This document shows, in pieces, positions 32,346 through 43,434 of a DNA stretch of 64,000 nucleotides (positions within the stretch are counted from its first letter, which is position 1; every line of letters starts with the position of its first letter). Both the position numbers and the translations under genes were made by a program. The stretch comes from Eurosta solidaginis. Lineage: Eukaryota; Arthropoda; Insecta; Diptera; Tephritidae. The notes under the pieces were generated by a model. The model did no database searches. It saw only the letters and a program-made list of their open reading frames with translations, and was not told the DNA's origin. The DNA is taken from positions 183,333,477 to 183,397,476 of the forward strand of contig NC_090322.1 of assembly GCF_040869045.1 (NCBI RefSeq), read 5' to 3'.

Positions 32346-33170
32346 CTCCTTAGAGGAAAGTAAACGTTCATAACAAAGGTAATCCCACACAAGCCAACCC
32401 GTGTGAATATTCCGGAATATGTTTCTAAAAAATCGCATTATAAAGCTCCTTAGAGTATTGATATCCCGAAATAGCAAGTATAGCTTTGACCGAGACTTCA
32501 TCCCACGACCTTCGGTGTAGTAGGCAGAGCAGAGCGGTACAACATGTTCTGTAGCTAGTTGCCGCTAGATGGGTTTCCAAAAAGATTATCTAAGTGAGGA
32601 TACGCGTTTTTCTACCCGCAAACGTAGACGTACATATATATACGTGTAAAAAACACGGCTAATATTGGAACTTTGCTCATAACTACCTTGGACAGCAAAG
32701 GCAGCGGAGAGACCTACTGCATTTGAAAATCAGAGAGATGATTTGGGCTCCTTTGGTATATATTGGCGTCATCGAACGCAAATAAGAATGTCTAAATAGA
32801 CTATAAAGTGCTTTGTAGAACTTTGTCACAACCGGCTAAGTGGAAATTATGACAACATCCACAGAAACAGGACGGGTTTTTATCTTGCAAAAATTGGATA
32901 GAAAAGGGCTTGGCCACAATAGATTTTCCCTTTGCCAACGAATTAATTTAGATGGTTGGCTGTCCGTGAAGAAACTCACAAAATAGTTTTGATTGATGTT
33001 TGTTATCAGATTCCACAGGGAATAATCTTTGCTACTAAGCACATTTCCTAAAAATGCGCTCGTTCAACTTTAACCTAACTCTATTCGGGACACAAATCCA
33101 CACTAATGTACATTGTATATTGTAAAATAAAACAACAAAAATTGTAAAATAAAAATTATAAAAAAATAAC
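32346..33170. other. No recognised feature
   Basis: The upstream minus side could hold more decayed RTE sequence, but I cannot see clear motifs. Confidence 0.35.
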
Positions 33171-33176
33171 ACTTAC

Positions 33177-33364
33177 ACTTCCTTCCGGTTATCCCTAAAA
33201 CAAACGTGCAACACATACTTGTAACACATCTGTCCCCTAAGCTCATCCCAATGTAAAGACGCTAAAACGTTCGCAGCTCTACATAAACACAGAACCCAAT
33301 ATGTGACCCTCCTAAAGTATTCGAAACACAAACGCGACAAGCGATCTATGATTTCCTTTGCCAT
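33177..33364 (-). CDS. Possible first coding exon, unrecognised
   Basis: On minus, an ATG at 33364 begins MAKEIIDRLSRLCFEYFRRV and stays open to GAAGT, followed by the strong splice donor GTAAGTGT at 33176. The ~180 bp upstream of the ATG (33365-33540) is relatively GC-rich and CpG-containing (GACGCGACGCAACGC on plus), which could suit a promoter or 5' UTR. No protein family recognised. A chance frame next to a chance donor is a real alternative. Confidence 0.25.
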
Positions 33365-33594
33365 TGAACGGACGTCAGTTTATGTGATCAGAAAATACAT
33401 ACAACAGTCTAGCGACTATCAACAATCTAGAGCAGACGTGAAATCTGCCCCCGATCTAATAGGCTGCGACGCGACGCAACGCCGACATCTTTGGAGTCAT
33501 CTGCCCCTTTCGATTTTGATTACACATTGAGCGCGTCTCAAGCGCAGTCCCGGTGAACACATGCTTCCTGTATGTTACCTATTCGGTTGTTTGG

Positions 33595-33618
33595 ATGTGT
33601 GTGTGTGTGTGTGTGTGT
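33595..33618 (+). repeat. GT dinucleotide microsatellite
   Basis: About 12 GT units. Confidence 0.95.
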
Positions 33619-34449
33619 TCTAGCAGGCGTATGTGAGCACGTGTCAATTGCATTTGGAAAATGTGCCATTTACATTTGTGCCACAAATGTGAAAAAAGTC
33701 TGAAAAAAAAAATTGTTTAAAAATACTGGAAAAAACAGAAGGAAACGGAAAAATGAAGCGTTTGCAATGAAAATCAAGTCGAAAAGATGTAGGAAAGAAA
33801 TTAAAGAGGAAAAAATGAAGCAACTGAAAAAACCAAGATGTTAAAAATAGTTTAAATGACTTTGGCATGTGGCAGCAACTGCAATAATAGCAACAGCAGC
33901 CGCCAATGCCACAACAACAAGCGCGCAGTGCTGGTGGCGACTTTAGCTCAGCGGTTCAACGGCAAACAGACAGATAGACCGATTTTAATGCAGTGGCACC
34001 AGTGCCTAGTGGGAGCAAACGCTACGTGAGCAACGACTGCACAGCGCCGCAGCGGGGCACGGGTGGTTTTGAAGGCGGCAGTGAGATCTTTAAAATACAA
34101 CTACACTTCATTATGTTAATATTTTTTTCCATTAAATACTTTTTTTTTTAGTTTTCTTGCCACTTTGAACTTAAAACAACTCAACTCGATTTTGTCTTCG
34201 TAAATTGCAAACAAGTCTTTAGATAGCATCTGTTGCATGCAACTCATCCAAATGCTTTTGTATGGATTTGCGTTTTTTTTATTAATTCACATGCCCGATA
34301 TTTACTGGCGTACACATTAGCGCATGTGCACACTCGCGTTCAATACATCATTGAGAATGCGATGTCGCGGAAAGCAAATCTCATTTGGCAAACAGTAATG
34401 GAAGCTAATCCTCCTCTATATTGTTTATCTTTTAGTCAGTTGGCACTGA
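33619..34449. other. No recognised gene; CAG/CAACAGC-rich segment
   Basis: 33880-34085 holds GGCAGCAACTGCAATAATAG, AACAGCAGCCGCCAATGCC and a GC-rich GACTGCACAGCGCCGCAGCG. It has no long frame. It looks like fly intronic, enhancer-type or 5' UTR sequence. Confidence 0.35.
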
Positions 34450-34779
34450 AGTAAATTATTATCGACTGCAGGACGACGAGATATAAGTTCTACCCCTCAT
34501 ACTCTTGGGATAGCTACAGACGAAATGAAGAGGCAGTGATCGGCTGAAGGCGATAGATCTGCTTTTAAGAAACAGCCTTCGACAAGGCCTATAGGTGTAA
34601 GGGAGGATAAGCAATGGATGGACGAAATGCTAAAAAAGTCAAACAGATGTAACCCACGATACCATAATGTGCCGCTCTCTCTGCATCGTTAGAACCAGCA
34701 TATGTAGACACAGGATAGGGACGTACTTTGCCTATCTCGCCCTCTAGAGGAGGGTCAGCCTTTCATCCCCCAAATAAAC

Positions 34780-35040
34780 GTGCAGGCTAAGGATATTTTT
34801 TGTACATGGAAGTTGGGAAAAGGTTCTGCGACATTGGCTGTATTTATCTGTGCCTTAGGAAGAGAAATGCGAGGGACCACGACTATAACGCTATGTAGGT
34901 GGATGCGAGGTAGAAAGGAACCAAGAAAAACCTTTAAACTTGGGGGAAGAAGAAGTATTAGACGTAGCGGCGAATGTATGCGACGGGGACCTCAATATAC
35001 TGCAGATCCGGCATATTCAAAGCAGCAGTCATAGTAAGAA
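34780..35040 (+). pseudogene. Possible LINE ORF1/ORF2 junction relic
   Basis: An 84-codon basic frame (FKLGGRRSIRRSGECMRRG), overlapped in another frame near 34990 by DLNILQIRHIQSSS, which faintly resembles the start of R1-type LINE endonucleases (xLxILQINLxHxK). Weak evidence. Confidence 0.25.
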
Positions 35041-35160
35041 AATACCTGCACTCATTAATGTTCTTTAGTTTTAGCATTAAGAGCTTAGCGGTTGTAGCCT
35101 AAGAGGGGGTGAAAGAAAAGGCTTTTATCCTGGTAGATACCCTGTATCAACAGACTTTTT

Positions 35161-35460
35161 GTTGTTGTTGTTGTTGTAACTATAAATCCGCTACGTTCCG
35201 TTAATAAGCACCATTAATGTACTAGCCCGATCATCGCGGGAATGATCACATGAATGAACATTGAACTTTTTAGGCCATTTCTTTCTCGCCTCTTAGTTCC
35301 ATGTGAAACTTGCGGACGCCAGAGCCTCGCCCGATAAATATGTGTTTGATAAATTCATGAGAAATAAATATTTGTAACAGAATTCCCCTCGGTTAGGTGA
35401 GGTTGACAATTTGGTTGCTGAAGCTTTAGAGCTACAAAGCGCTTATTAACCCCTTGAATC
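35161..35460 (-). mobile_element. Family D retroposon
   Basis: The tail appears as GTTGTTGTTGTTGTTG at 35161. Then CGCTACGTTCCGTTAATAAG, GCCCGATCATCGCGGGAA, GGACGCCAGAGCCTCGCC, GGTGAGGTTGACAATTTGG and the 5' side CCCCTTGAATC at 35460. Somewhat diverged, and it lacks the usual terminal GGGGAGTG hairpin. It directly abuts an RTE fragment. Confidence 0.75.
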
Positions 35461-35699
35461 CCACTCCAAGGGTCATATCACATTACCATATCACCGACAC
35501 CGTACATGATTCCGAGCCTTACATTCGAGCAGATCTGATGGGTGACTTGTAGTACGTGATTTTTGTTCGTCGAGATAGGGCTTTACTTTTCAATTTCCTA
35601 AGTACTCAGTTCAAAGTAGCAGTTGCTGGCATTGTTTTTGCCGTTTATTCTGGTTCCCAGGTAAACGAAATCCTTCACAGTATCCAATTTCTATCCGTA

Positions 35700-35935
35700 A
35701 ACAGTTCTATTCTTCACCATTCACTATTTTTCACCATTGTTGCTTACCCTTACCGCCTCTCGTCCTGATTATCCTTCTTTATGCCCTTTTATTTCTCCTC
35801 TTCCATCTCATTTTCATTAAGGATCCTTTTGTTAAACTCCTTCCCTTCACGGTTTTTTTTTATTTTTCATCTTGTTCTTCATATTCTATTTCTCCTTCTT
35901 CTTAATCTTCTCCGTCTTCTTCCCTTTCTACTTCC
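35700..35935 (+). repeat. Pyrimidine-rich low-complexity tract
   Basis: Dominated by T and C (TTCTCCTTCTTCTTAATC, CTTCTTCCCTTTCTACTTCC). Confidence 0.7.
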
Positions 35936-36258
35936 TAGATACCTTCGAAGAGTCTTGGGACACCAGTACCTTCTCTGCTCGGGCAATTTTGGTTAAGACC
36001 GTCGTTTATTGGCTTCCGAGTCTGTGCACAAGGCCGACCTGTAGTAATCTAGCAACCAAGTTTTTATTGTCTTCATTATGGAGGAAACTAATCGTCGGGC
36101 ATGCAATCGTCCGACCATATTTTGCAGGAAGCTGTTGAATGCGCCTTACCAGCTCCTCTCCGCCGTATTTAAATAGCTCCGCAGCCCATCCATCAGCGCC
36201 CGCGGCCTTGTTTTTTTTTAATCTGTTTATTGCTATTTTGACTTCGTTATAATCGGGT

Positions 36259-36277
36259 GGGGGGGGGGGGGGGGGGG
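36259..36277 (+). repeat. Homopolymer run of 19 G
   Basis: Uninterrupted G run inside the RTE relic, at the position of a proline stretch on the minus frame. It could be partly a sequencing or assembly artefact. Confidence 0.8.
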
Positions 36278-36374
36278 CATTAATTCCATCATCATCGATT
36301 GCGGTATCAAGTTCGTCATCCCTGTGCAGTACATCGCTGTTCTTCATTCTTGAGCAGAGAAGCGTCCCCTCCAT

Positions 36375-37870
36375 GATCTAAGTACTATCTGGAGATCTGT
36401 TATAATGTCGCAGTTTTCGTTCTGACAGGAATTTTGTCCGGACTTAAAACCTTCCGTCTGCCGCTTGACTAGATACAATTTACTAAGTCCCATTTAAGTA
36501 AATTTCACGGTCAAAAAGGGTACAAAAAGCGTTTTGTTATTCAATCAGGCATATGTATAGAATTAAAAAAAAATGCAAATATTCAATAAAGAAAGAAAAA
36601 GATTCAACAAATTCAATGTTAAGTGCAAGTTTGCCACTGTGCAATGCCAAGTGACATGAATGGCCAACAAATGTGTCGTCCCCATAGACGTGCCTCCTAC
36701 CGAAGATCAGCAGTCACAAAGAGAAAAAGCCTCAACCATTCATAGAAACGGCTAGTTTTCAAGTGCTTCGGCGTCTAGCAGTGGAGGCTGTTTGGAGGCA
36801 ATTCATGATTTTTTTGTTATGCAAAATTTGCCATAGAAATTAGGAATGTCACCGTGTGCTATAGGCGGTTGCTACCGTCATCAGAGCTACTGCACCCAAA
36901 GCACATTAGCAAGCAAGTCGCGGATGCAGATGTTGTCGTTGCAATTTCGTTCAGGATGAACATTTTATTTTTTATTTTTGTCATCAGCCATTTGTTATTA
37001 TTATTTCAATTTTGCATTGTTTTTTTTTAGATTTTCCATTAAATTCAATTTCCTTGCCATTGAAGTGTGTGGTTTAATTTGCGAAATGCTGTCAAAGCAC
37101 ATCTTTTGAAATTTTAATTTTCTTATTGCTTTCGTATGCATTGTGCATATCACAAAAGCAACAACAACAGACAACATTGAAATTGCAGTTTATCGTCATA
37201 CCTCGAAAAAATTTTGTTATTGCAGTTGATGTTGTTATTTTTTTCCATTAATTCCTTTTTTTTTTGTGATAGCATCTCCTACTTTGGAGACTATCCGGTG
37301 CCATTTGTGGCAGCTGTAACGGTGCAGGGATTTGTTGCTTCAACAAATTTTATGAGATACGTAATCGGTATTGCATGTAAATGCGTGTTGGCTTCTGAAT
37401 GTCAATTGACTAGTTGTCTTATAGCTTCGATTGGACTGACTGATGGCTAAGCCACACCAGGTACCCTATCGTCTTGTAGTACATATGCAGGAGTGAACGC
37501 TTTGGAGTGGCTATTGAATATCGATACGATGAGATAATAACATAGTTTGTTTTTTGTGTGAGAACAAGGTAGACTAAAAAAGTTTCGATAAAATTTGTGT
37601 TATAGGGCAAACTTTGTTCCATGCTTCCAAAACATAGACAAATGTGGTTTTTTATGACGCAGAGAATCCGCTCACAGCTCGCTGTTTGAGGCCCTTTACA
37701 ATTTGGACGGCGTATAAATGTGTTAAACGAGTTCTTTGCGCAGTACGCGAAAATACTTTCAGAGCCCCACATAAAGCAGGTCATGAATTAATATTTTAGA
37801 GCAATTTACTTCGATGTAATGAACCTAATCGACTGCTTTATTAATTAATCTGCCTGCCAGTCTCCGTGGT
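36375..37870. other. No recognised gene; possible conserved noncoding DNA
   Basis: 36600-37160 contains GTGCAATGCCAAGTGACATG, GCCAACAAATGTGTCG, CATCAGCCATTTGTTATTA and AATTTGCGAAATGCTGTCAA, in a style common in fly introns. No repeat copies in the window and no good frame. 37419-37784 minus holds a 121-codon frame without motifs. Confidence 0.35.
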
Positions 37871-38170
37871 GTATCGGTAGCGTAATCGTCTACCACACCA
37901 AAGGTCCGGGGATCAATTGTCACTATAACCCGTCACCTTGTTTCAATTCGAATTTTTTGCGAAATTCTCTTGCCGGCATCGCCCCTCGACAATGATTTGG
38001 CCACACTCCTGGCGTATTTATGCCATGAAAACCTTCTCAGTGAAAATTAATATGATTGCAGATGCCGTTTCGATTCGGCATAAAACATGTACGTCCCGTT
38101 TCTTCAATTTGTAGGGAAAATTTTAAAGTAGTAAGGTGCAAATTGGAATTAAAGCTGTCCCGAAAAACAG
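37871..38170 (+). mobile_element. tRNA-derived SINE, diverged copy
   Basis: The head CCGTGGTGTATCGGTAGCG plus TCTACCACACC, AAGGTCCGGGGATCAATTG resembles a tRNA A box and B box. The body has CATCGCCCCTCGACAATG, CATGAAAACCTTCTCAGTG, GATGCCGTTTCGATTCGGC, ATAAAACATGTACGTCCCG and AATTTGTAGGGAAAA. Same order as the full copy at 59361-59726. Confidence 0.8.
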
Positions 38171-38454
38171 AGCTCAATTATGGCATGTCGGGGGCAATGC
38201 GGTTGAAACAATGCCGAATATATTCTCTCGCTCTCTCCTTTGACCAATACGTAAATGATAACGCGAAGAAACCTAGAGTAAAGTTTTTTAATTAAAATAC
38301 TTTAAAGGAGGCTTGGCTCAAAGCATCAGAACTTAGATAGTTTTGGGGACTGTTGCTTGTAACTCTCTAGGCTAGGTGAGCGAAGGAGAGTTACAAACAA
38401 ATAAATATGTTTAAAAAAACTAAAAAAACACGCTTTTAAATAATATCGAACTAA

Positions 38455-38655
38455 AAGTAAAAAATAATTTTTGAAAACAGGTTTAAAACAATAATGAACC
38501 AAAAATACTATGTAGTATTATTGTGAAAAAAGAGTGGGCGCTTTGTGCCATATTTTGCGTATATCGAACGCCCGACGCTTTTTTCACAATAATTCTATGC
38601 AGTATTTTTTGTTCATTATTGCTTAGTTTGAAAAATTATTTTTAACTTTTTAAGG
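38455..38655. repeat. Hairpin of ~80 bp arms (MITE-like)
   Basis: AAAATAATTTTTGAAAAC...AATAATGAACCAAAAATACT..ATTATTGTGAAAAAAG pairs with CTTTTTTCACAATAAT..AGTATTTTTTGTTCATTATT...AAAATTATTTTT. The loop is GC-rich (GTGGGCGCTTTGTGCC). No second copy in the window. Confidence 0.8.
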
Positions 38656-39179
38656 CCGCGGTACAATGACATTTTTCATATAGATGCGTTTAACACAAGC
38701 TTATGCATTCCAATAACATCGCCACAATCAACCAAGATGTTGCGTTTGTAAATATGAAGGAACTTCAGACGTGGCAATTGAAGTTTATTACGCCTTGCCC
38801 ATTCACATACAAATTTCGCGAAGCACTGTTGTAAACATTCTCCCTATGCAACCAAAATACTTGCTAACATATTTTGTGTCGTATTCGATTGTTATATTGC
38901 AGTTTTTAATTGCGAAAAATGTTAGAAAATTTACCAACCAGTAGGAAAAATAATTTCACTTGCAAAGTGTGCCAACACCCTTAGCCAAAGCAAATGTCAA
39001 ATTCTTCTTCTTATGATTTGCTTGGAACAAAATTGGTGAGTTGGCTACTTTTCTCCATAAAAATACGTGCAACCTACTCATAATGCAAAAGCATGTGGTA
39101 AACTCATCTATACGAAAAACTGCTTATGTGTCGGAGCTATTAGCTCGATATTATTTAAAGCATGTTTTTTTTTAGTTTT

Positions 39180-39912
39180 TATACCTTTCATGAACATGAA
39201 ATGGTATATTAGCTTTGGTCCGATGTTTGTAACGTTGAGAAATATAGAAGATAGACTCACCATTAAGTATACCGAATTGATCAGGGTGACGAACTGAGTT
39301 GATATTGCCATGTTTGTCTGTCCGTCCGTCCGTCGGTCTGTCTGTTTGAACGCAAACTAGTCCCTAAAATTTTGAGATATCTCAATGAAATTTGGCAAAA
39401 GGATGTATTTTTGTATTATATTAGACATTTGTCGGATCCGGTAGGATCGGACCACTATAACATATATCTCCCATACAACCGATCGTTCAGATAAGACGAT
39501 TTTGGTCATTCCTGCCGCAATTTAGAAACTATAAACTTGAAACACGATGATATATATTCTAATATATCATAGAAGATATCCTGAAAAAATAACTTTGATC
39601 GGAGCTATATGTATATAGTTATATCCCATACAACCGATCGTTCAGATAGAAAGATTTTTGGCCATTTCTCCCTTAGTTTCCAATATAAAAACGTGAAACT
39701 TGGTGATATATATATTTTTTTTGCCATTTTTTATTTTATATTTATCTTAAAAATTGTTTAGGTATGTACATCTGTTCACTATATATTTCTTATCTTATAT
39801 GTACATCCGATTATTTGAAGATTACGAACGGGCTAAGGTTATTGTTCAGCCCCATTCATGAAAGGTATGAAGTCTTCGGCACAGCCGAAGACAGTCCCGT
39901 CCTTACTTGTTT
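39180..39912 (+). mobile_element. Family B element, copy 2
   Basis: Same start (ATACCTTTCATGAACATGAA) and same end (CATGAAAGGTAT, CTTCGGCACAGCCGAAG, CAGTCCCGTCCTTACTTG) as 29796-30593. It lacks one internal ~70-bp segment near 39715. Confidence 0.9.
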
Positions 39913-40701
39913 TTAACTATGTTTATTCTATAAAACTTAACTTTGGAAATTACCGAACATTTGTTTGCTCCTCCACGAGAAGCAAATATTTCTAAAAAAA
40001 TGCGGTAGGTATTTTACTCTGACTTGAATGCATTTTTAAATGATTTGCTTGGAAATTATTGCATTGCAAAAAATGTAAACTATTTTATTGGCATGCCGTA
40101 CGTGTTTAGCGTGTGTTTCGAATATATGTATGTATACAGTGGTGGTCAGCTAAACAGCACACTTTTATTTAGTTCAAGTTCTGAACTTAAACCAAAATTC
40201 ACAGCATTTCAACGAATTTCAAAAATTCGCTTTTTTGGGAATTTTTAATATACGCAGTTGTGTAGCCCAGGCGGCCCGCCATGGTGTGGTGGTCGCGTGC
40301 TCCATTCCAGGCAAAGCAACATCGGAAATTTTGAAAACAGGGCCCCTATTACATGTTACGATTAGTGACTGAAAACCATTTCCACTCAAGCGATAACTAT
40401 GCAATTGTCAAACTATTTCTAAAAATTTTAATAAGTTATGGATCTAACTGTAGGATATTTTATTTTTTATTAAAATTAATATATACACAAAAATTATTTA
40501 ACAGAAAATGTTATTAAGGGAGTTCAGAATTGTGTGTATTTGGTGTTGGAAACGTTGCTATAGCAACGGATCTTGAACAACTTTTTTTCGTTTTAAATTT
40601 TTTCTTTGCATATTTTGTTTTGTTTTGACAGTTTTAATTTGCTACTCAAAATGGAAAAAATAAACAACGATTTTTGATGTTGCGTATTTGCATGACGTAG
40701 C
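39913..40701. other. Mostly unrecognised, with a partial SINE head
   Basis: 40268-40345 has GCCATGGTGTGGTGGTCGCG, TGCTCC, CCAGGCAAAGCAACATC and GGAAATTTTGAAAACAGGG, which fits the head of the SINE family, truncated at its body. The rest shows nothing. Confidence 0.5.
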
Positions 40702-41760
40702 CAGGGCCGTACCGGAGGTCGTGGGGGCCCTTGTGCAAAATTCACAGGATGCCCTTTTTCTAAAAATGGTAATAACACACAAAAGGTTTTGCTTGTAGGA
40801 TATTTTTATATTAGTTGCATACATAGTTTCTTTACATACTTTTTTACAGCCAAATTGTCGTACTACTTGTGTCGCTAATCACAAGTGATTAGCGTTACAA
40901 AAAAATAAATATTCTTATATCACTACATTTGACTAGTAAATTAATGACTAATACTCAATGTAAAATCTCATGAACATTATAACTTCAACTTTTCTTGCAC
41001 ATATTGTGAGTTTCTTGTGTCTCTCATTCTAGAAAAGTTTTTTTCTACTTTTCACACTCGCAAAATCATCGATTGTTTTCGTAAAATATATTTTCCGAGC
41101 TCTCTCATTTTTAATAGATAAGACTGCCAGTCTACTTAATCGTTCATTACCCATCAAACTTCGCGAATAATTTTTTATAAAGTTTAATTTTGAAAACGAT
41201 CGTTCAGCGGTGGCAGTTGTTGCGAACATTTTGCAAGCAGTATAAACATCTGAAAAATTTGATATCAATGAACTGTTTTCAATTACAAGAAAATTTGCCA
41301 GCTCTTTGATTGTTTTCATTGGACTTATTTTTGAATTGACCGCAGCTTTCATTGACATCAACTGTGCAGGAAACAATGGAGATTTCCATTTACACGACTA
41401 TATATTAAAGGGCTTAAAATCTTTCAATAATTAGATAATTTTCAGACACTAATAGTAGCTCATTCGGTACATTCGAAACGTCAAAATCCAAGGCGAAGCC
41501 GAGAATTTTTAGTGGATGGCCTAAATCGACGTTTAGTATGTGTAGAATACGGTATTTTACTCAATTTCTATCCTAGAAGTCCATTCCGATATCTGCTTTT
41601 GGATTAGAATTTGAATAAAATAAATAAAAAATAAATTTTTTTCCAATAATTTAGTTTATACATTTTTCGGTGAAACTTTTGCGACACGGGGGTGTGGGGC
41701 CGCTTGGAGCTGGGGGTCCTGGTGCACCGCACCGCTTGCACCAGTCTCGGTACGGCCCTG
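40702..41760 (-). mobile_element. Non-autonomous hAT transposon with TIRs and 8-bp target duplication
   Basis: The left end CAGGGCCGTACCGGAGG and right end CTCGGTACGGCCCTG are inverted repeats (CAGGGCCGTACCG shared). Flanks GACGTAGC (40694-40701) and GACGCAGC (41761-41768) agree at 7 of 8 bases, the duplication length of the hAT superfamily. At 1059 bp it is far too short for a full transposase; an internal deletion left only the C-terminal coding part. Confidence 0.92.
41029..41376 (-). CDS. hAT transposase dimerisation domain, C-terminal remnant ORF
   Basis: 115 codons on minus. The middle reads FATTATAERSFSKLNFIKNY, then SRSLMGNERLSRLAVLSIKN: the C-terminal hAT domain (AERxFSxLxxIK..R..M...RL..L..L.I) found in hAT transposases and ZMYM-type relatives. 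The frame has no stop within the domain, unlike the other relics here. The DDE core and the N-terminal zinc finger are missing. It lies wholly between the TIRs of a short element, so it is a deletion derivative. It could make a dimerisation-only peptide if transcribed; that is inference. Confidence 0.75.
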   Translation of the reverse strand: MFPAQLMSMKAAVNSKISPMKTIKELANFLVIENSSLISNFSDVYTACKMFATTATAERSFSKLNFIKNYSRSLMGNERLSRLAVLSIKNERARKIYFTKTIDDFASVKSRKKLF

Positions 41761-41768
41761 GACGCAGC

Positions 41769-42429
41769 AAAGGCATAACCGTATAATTTTTTGGCATTTT
41801 GTGTAAAAATACTTCACCAGTTTGCAAATACAATGATGCTAGACCATTTCCACAAAATCCTGAACTGCCCTATTATATTTTTTTGATGTAAAAATTTAAT
41901 AATAATGAAAATTTTTAAAAAGGGAAAAATCAAATTAATATGAAAATTTAAATATTGTAAAACATATTAGGAACAAATGAATGCACTTGATCGACTCAGT
42001 CCTGATGATGGTTTAAGATTGAAACCGAAATATCGACCAATTATATAAATTATAATACCACAAAATACATGGTGTTTTATTTATTCTTGCGGCCTTGAGC
42101 ACATTAATTAACCAGAAAGTTAAAATAAACTTATAAGGCTATTAACAAAACCCAAAAATGTAAAAATTGAATAATAATGAAAATTTTTGAAAATGGATAA
42201 ATCCATATAGAAAATTAAAATATTGTAAAACATATTATAATTACAAAGTTCAAATTAACTTAATAACAAAGTTAAGTAAAAGTAATTGAGCCAATATAAT
42301 TTAAGAATCCTACACTAACGAGTACTATTTCTCTCTTTTTCGCATATGCCATTAATCCGATCCACCATTTCAGAGCTATTGTGATTAAAAAAATGAGCTT
42401 CGATCACGGATAAAGTAACACGTAATACG
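41769..42429. other. Mostly unrecognised; Penelope-like 3' signature
   Basis: 41990-42085 has CTGATGATGG...GAAACCGAAATATCG, similar in form to the 3' end signature next to the GIY-YIG fragment at 22375. Otherwise AT-rich, with GTAAAAATTGAATAATAATG near-repeats at 41890 and 42160. Confidence 0.4.
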
Positions 42430-42700
42430 GGCCCAGTTTTTCAAGTAGAAACAAGTTTTTCTAAGCGGTTTTTCGGCCCTCGACAGTAGTTTGGCAAACA
42501 CTCCGAGTGTATTTCTGCCATAAAAAGCTCCACAGTGAAAATGTATCTGCCTTGCAGTTGCCGTTCGAAGTCGGAATAAAACATGTAGGTCCCGTCCCGC
42601 AAATTTGTATGTAAAAAATAAAAAGGAGCACGACGCAAATCGGAAGAGAAGCTCGGTCTAAATCTCCTTGAAGGCACCAAGTATTTTTTGTAATTTATTT
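42430..42700 (+). mobile_element. tRNA-derived SINE, 5'-truncated copy
   Basis: Body words in SINE order: TTCGGCCCTCGACAGTAG, CTCCGAGTGTATTTCTGCC, CATGTAGGTCCCGTCCCG, AGGAGCACGACGCAAATCGG, AGAGAAGCTCGG, then TAATTTATTTAT. The tRNA-like head is not recognisable. Confidence 0.85.
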
Positions 42701-42989
42701 ATAGTTGTGTAGCCCATTCAAATTGACTTAAACAGTGTGCAAGTTTCGAAACGCTATAGACTACCGGGGGAAAAAAATCTCAAAATTAAATGTTAGTCGA
42801 TAGCTTTTAAAACTTAAAACAAATCGTTAAAGTCAATTCAAATGGGATATGAAAGTGCGGGCTCGAAAATATTCTAATTATTATTCTTAATAAAATGTTA
42901 AAAATTTTAATGTGAAACTTTTTTAAATTGATTGAATTGCTGTGAATTTTATTTAAGTTCACAACTTAAGTTCTTAGAGAATTCGATAG

Positions 42990-43170
42990 AGAAAACCAAG
43001 GCGAATCCATAGCAGGTGGTGGCAAAGCGAATTCAACCAATTTGCCGTGCAGAAGAATGTCAAGTAAAAAGAAAATGTTCATTGATTCCGATTAACTGAC
43101 ATGCTGTAGTACAAGACGTTGTAGGGAAAATAATCGAGAAGAAGCAATCAGCTGTTGGAGAAAACATAAT
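42990..43170 (+). repeat. MITE F, copy 1
   Basis: ACCAAGGCGAATCCATAGC, GGCAAAGCGAATTCAACCAA, TTTGCCGTGCAGAAGAATGT and CAATCAGCTGTTGG recur inverted at 49552-49743. The right terminal repeat is lost here. Confidence 0.75.
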
Positions 43171-43434
43171 ATTTCTATAAAAAAATAGCAAAACAGTTAA
43201 AGATTAAAGCATATGTGAATACTGTCTAAAAATTAACGTGCGCTAATTAGGCGACCACCGCTGCATAGGCACATGAAATACCAAACTATACAGAAAATAT
43301 ATAAGTTTACAAATTAGAACTGTCTGCCTTTGATCTAACTACGTTGTCCAAAAAACTATAAAACACGTGCCAGTAAAATCGGTAGTAAAATATACAGGTT
43401 CCCTGAGTAATATGAAAAAAAAAATGCATCGAAA

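Larger units (their letters stand above)
35461..36374 (-). pseudogene. RTE-type LINE fragments
   Basis: The minus frame at 36374-36006 contains YNEVKIAINRLKKNKAAGAD, then WAAELFKYGGEELVRR, the N-terminal RT part of RTE-clade LINEs, broken by a run of 19 G (36259-36277, read as prolines). Nearer 35680-35470 a C-terminal piece reads LVYLGTRINGK. The two are separated by a pyrimidine-rich stretch (35700-35935) instead of the RT core, so most of the element is deleted. Confidence 0.7.

Noticed and set aside
41029..41376. A domesticated host hAT/ZMYM-like gene
   Set aside because: It lies wholly between TIRs with target duplications and lacks the rest of the protein; a transposon derivative is simpler.
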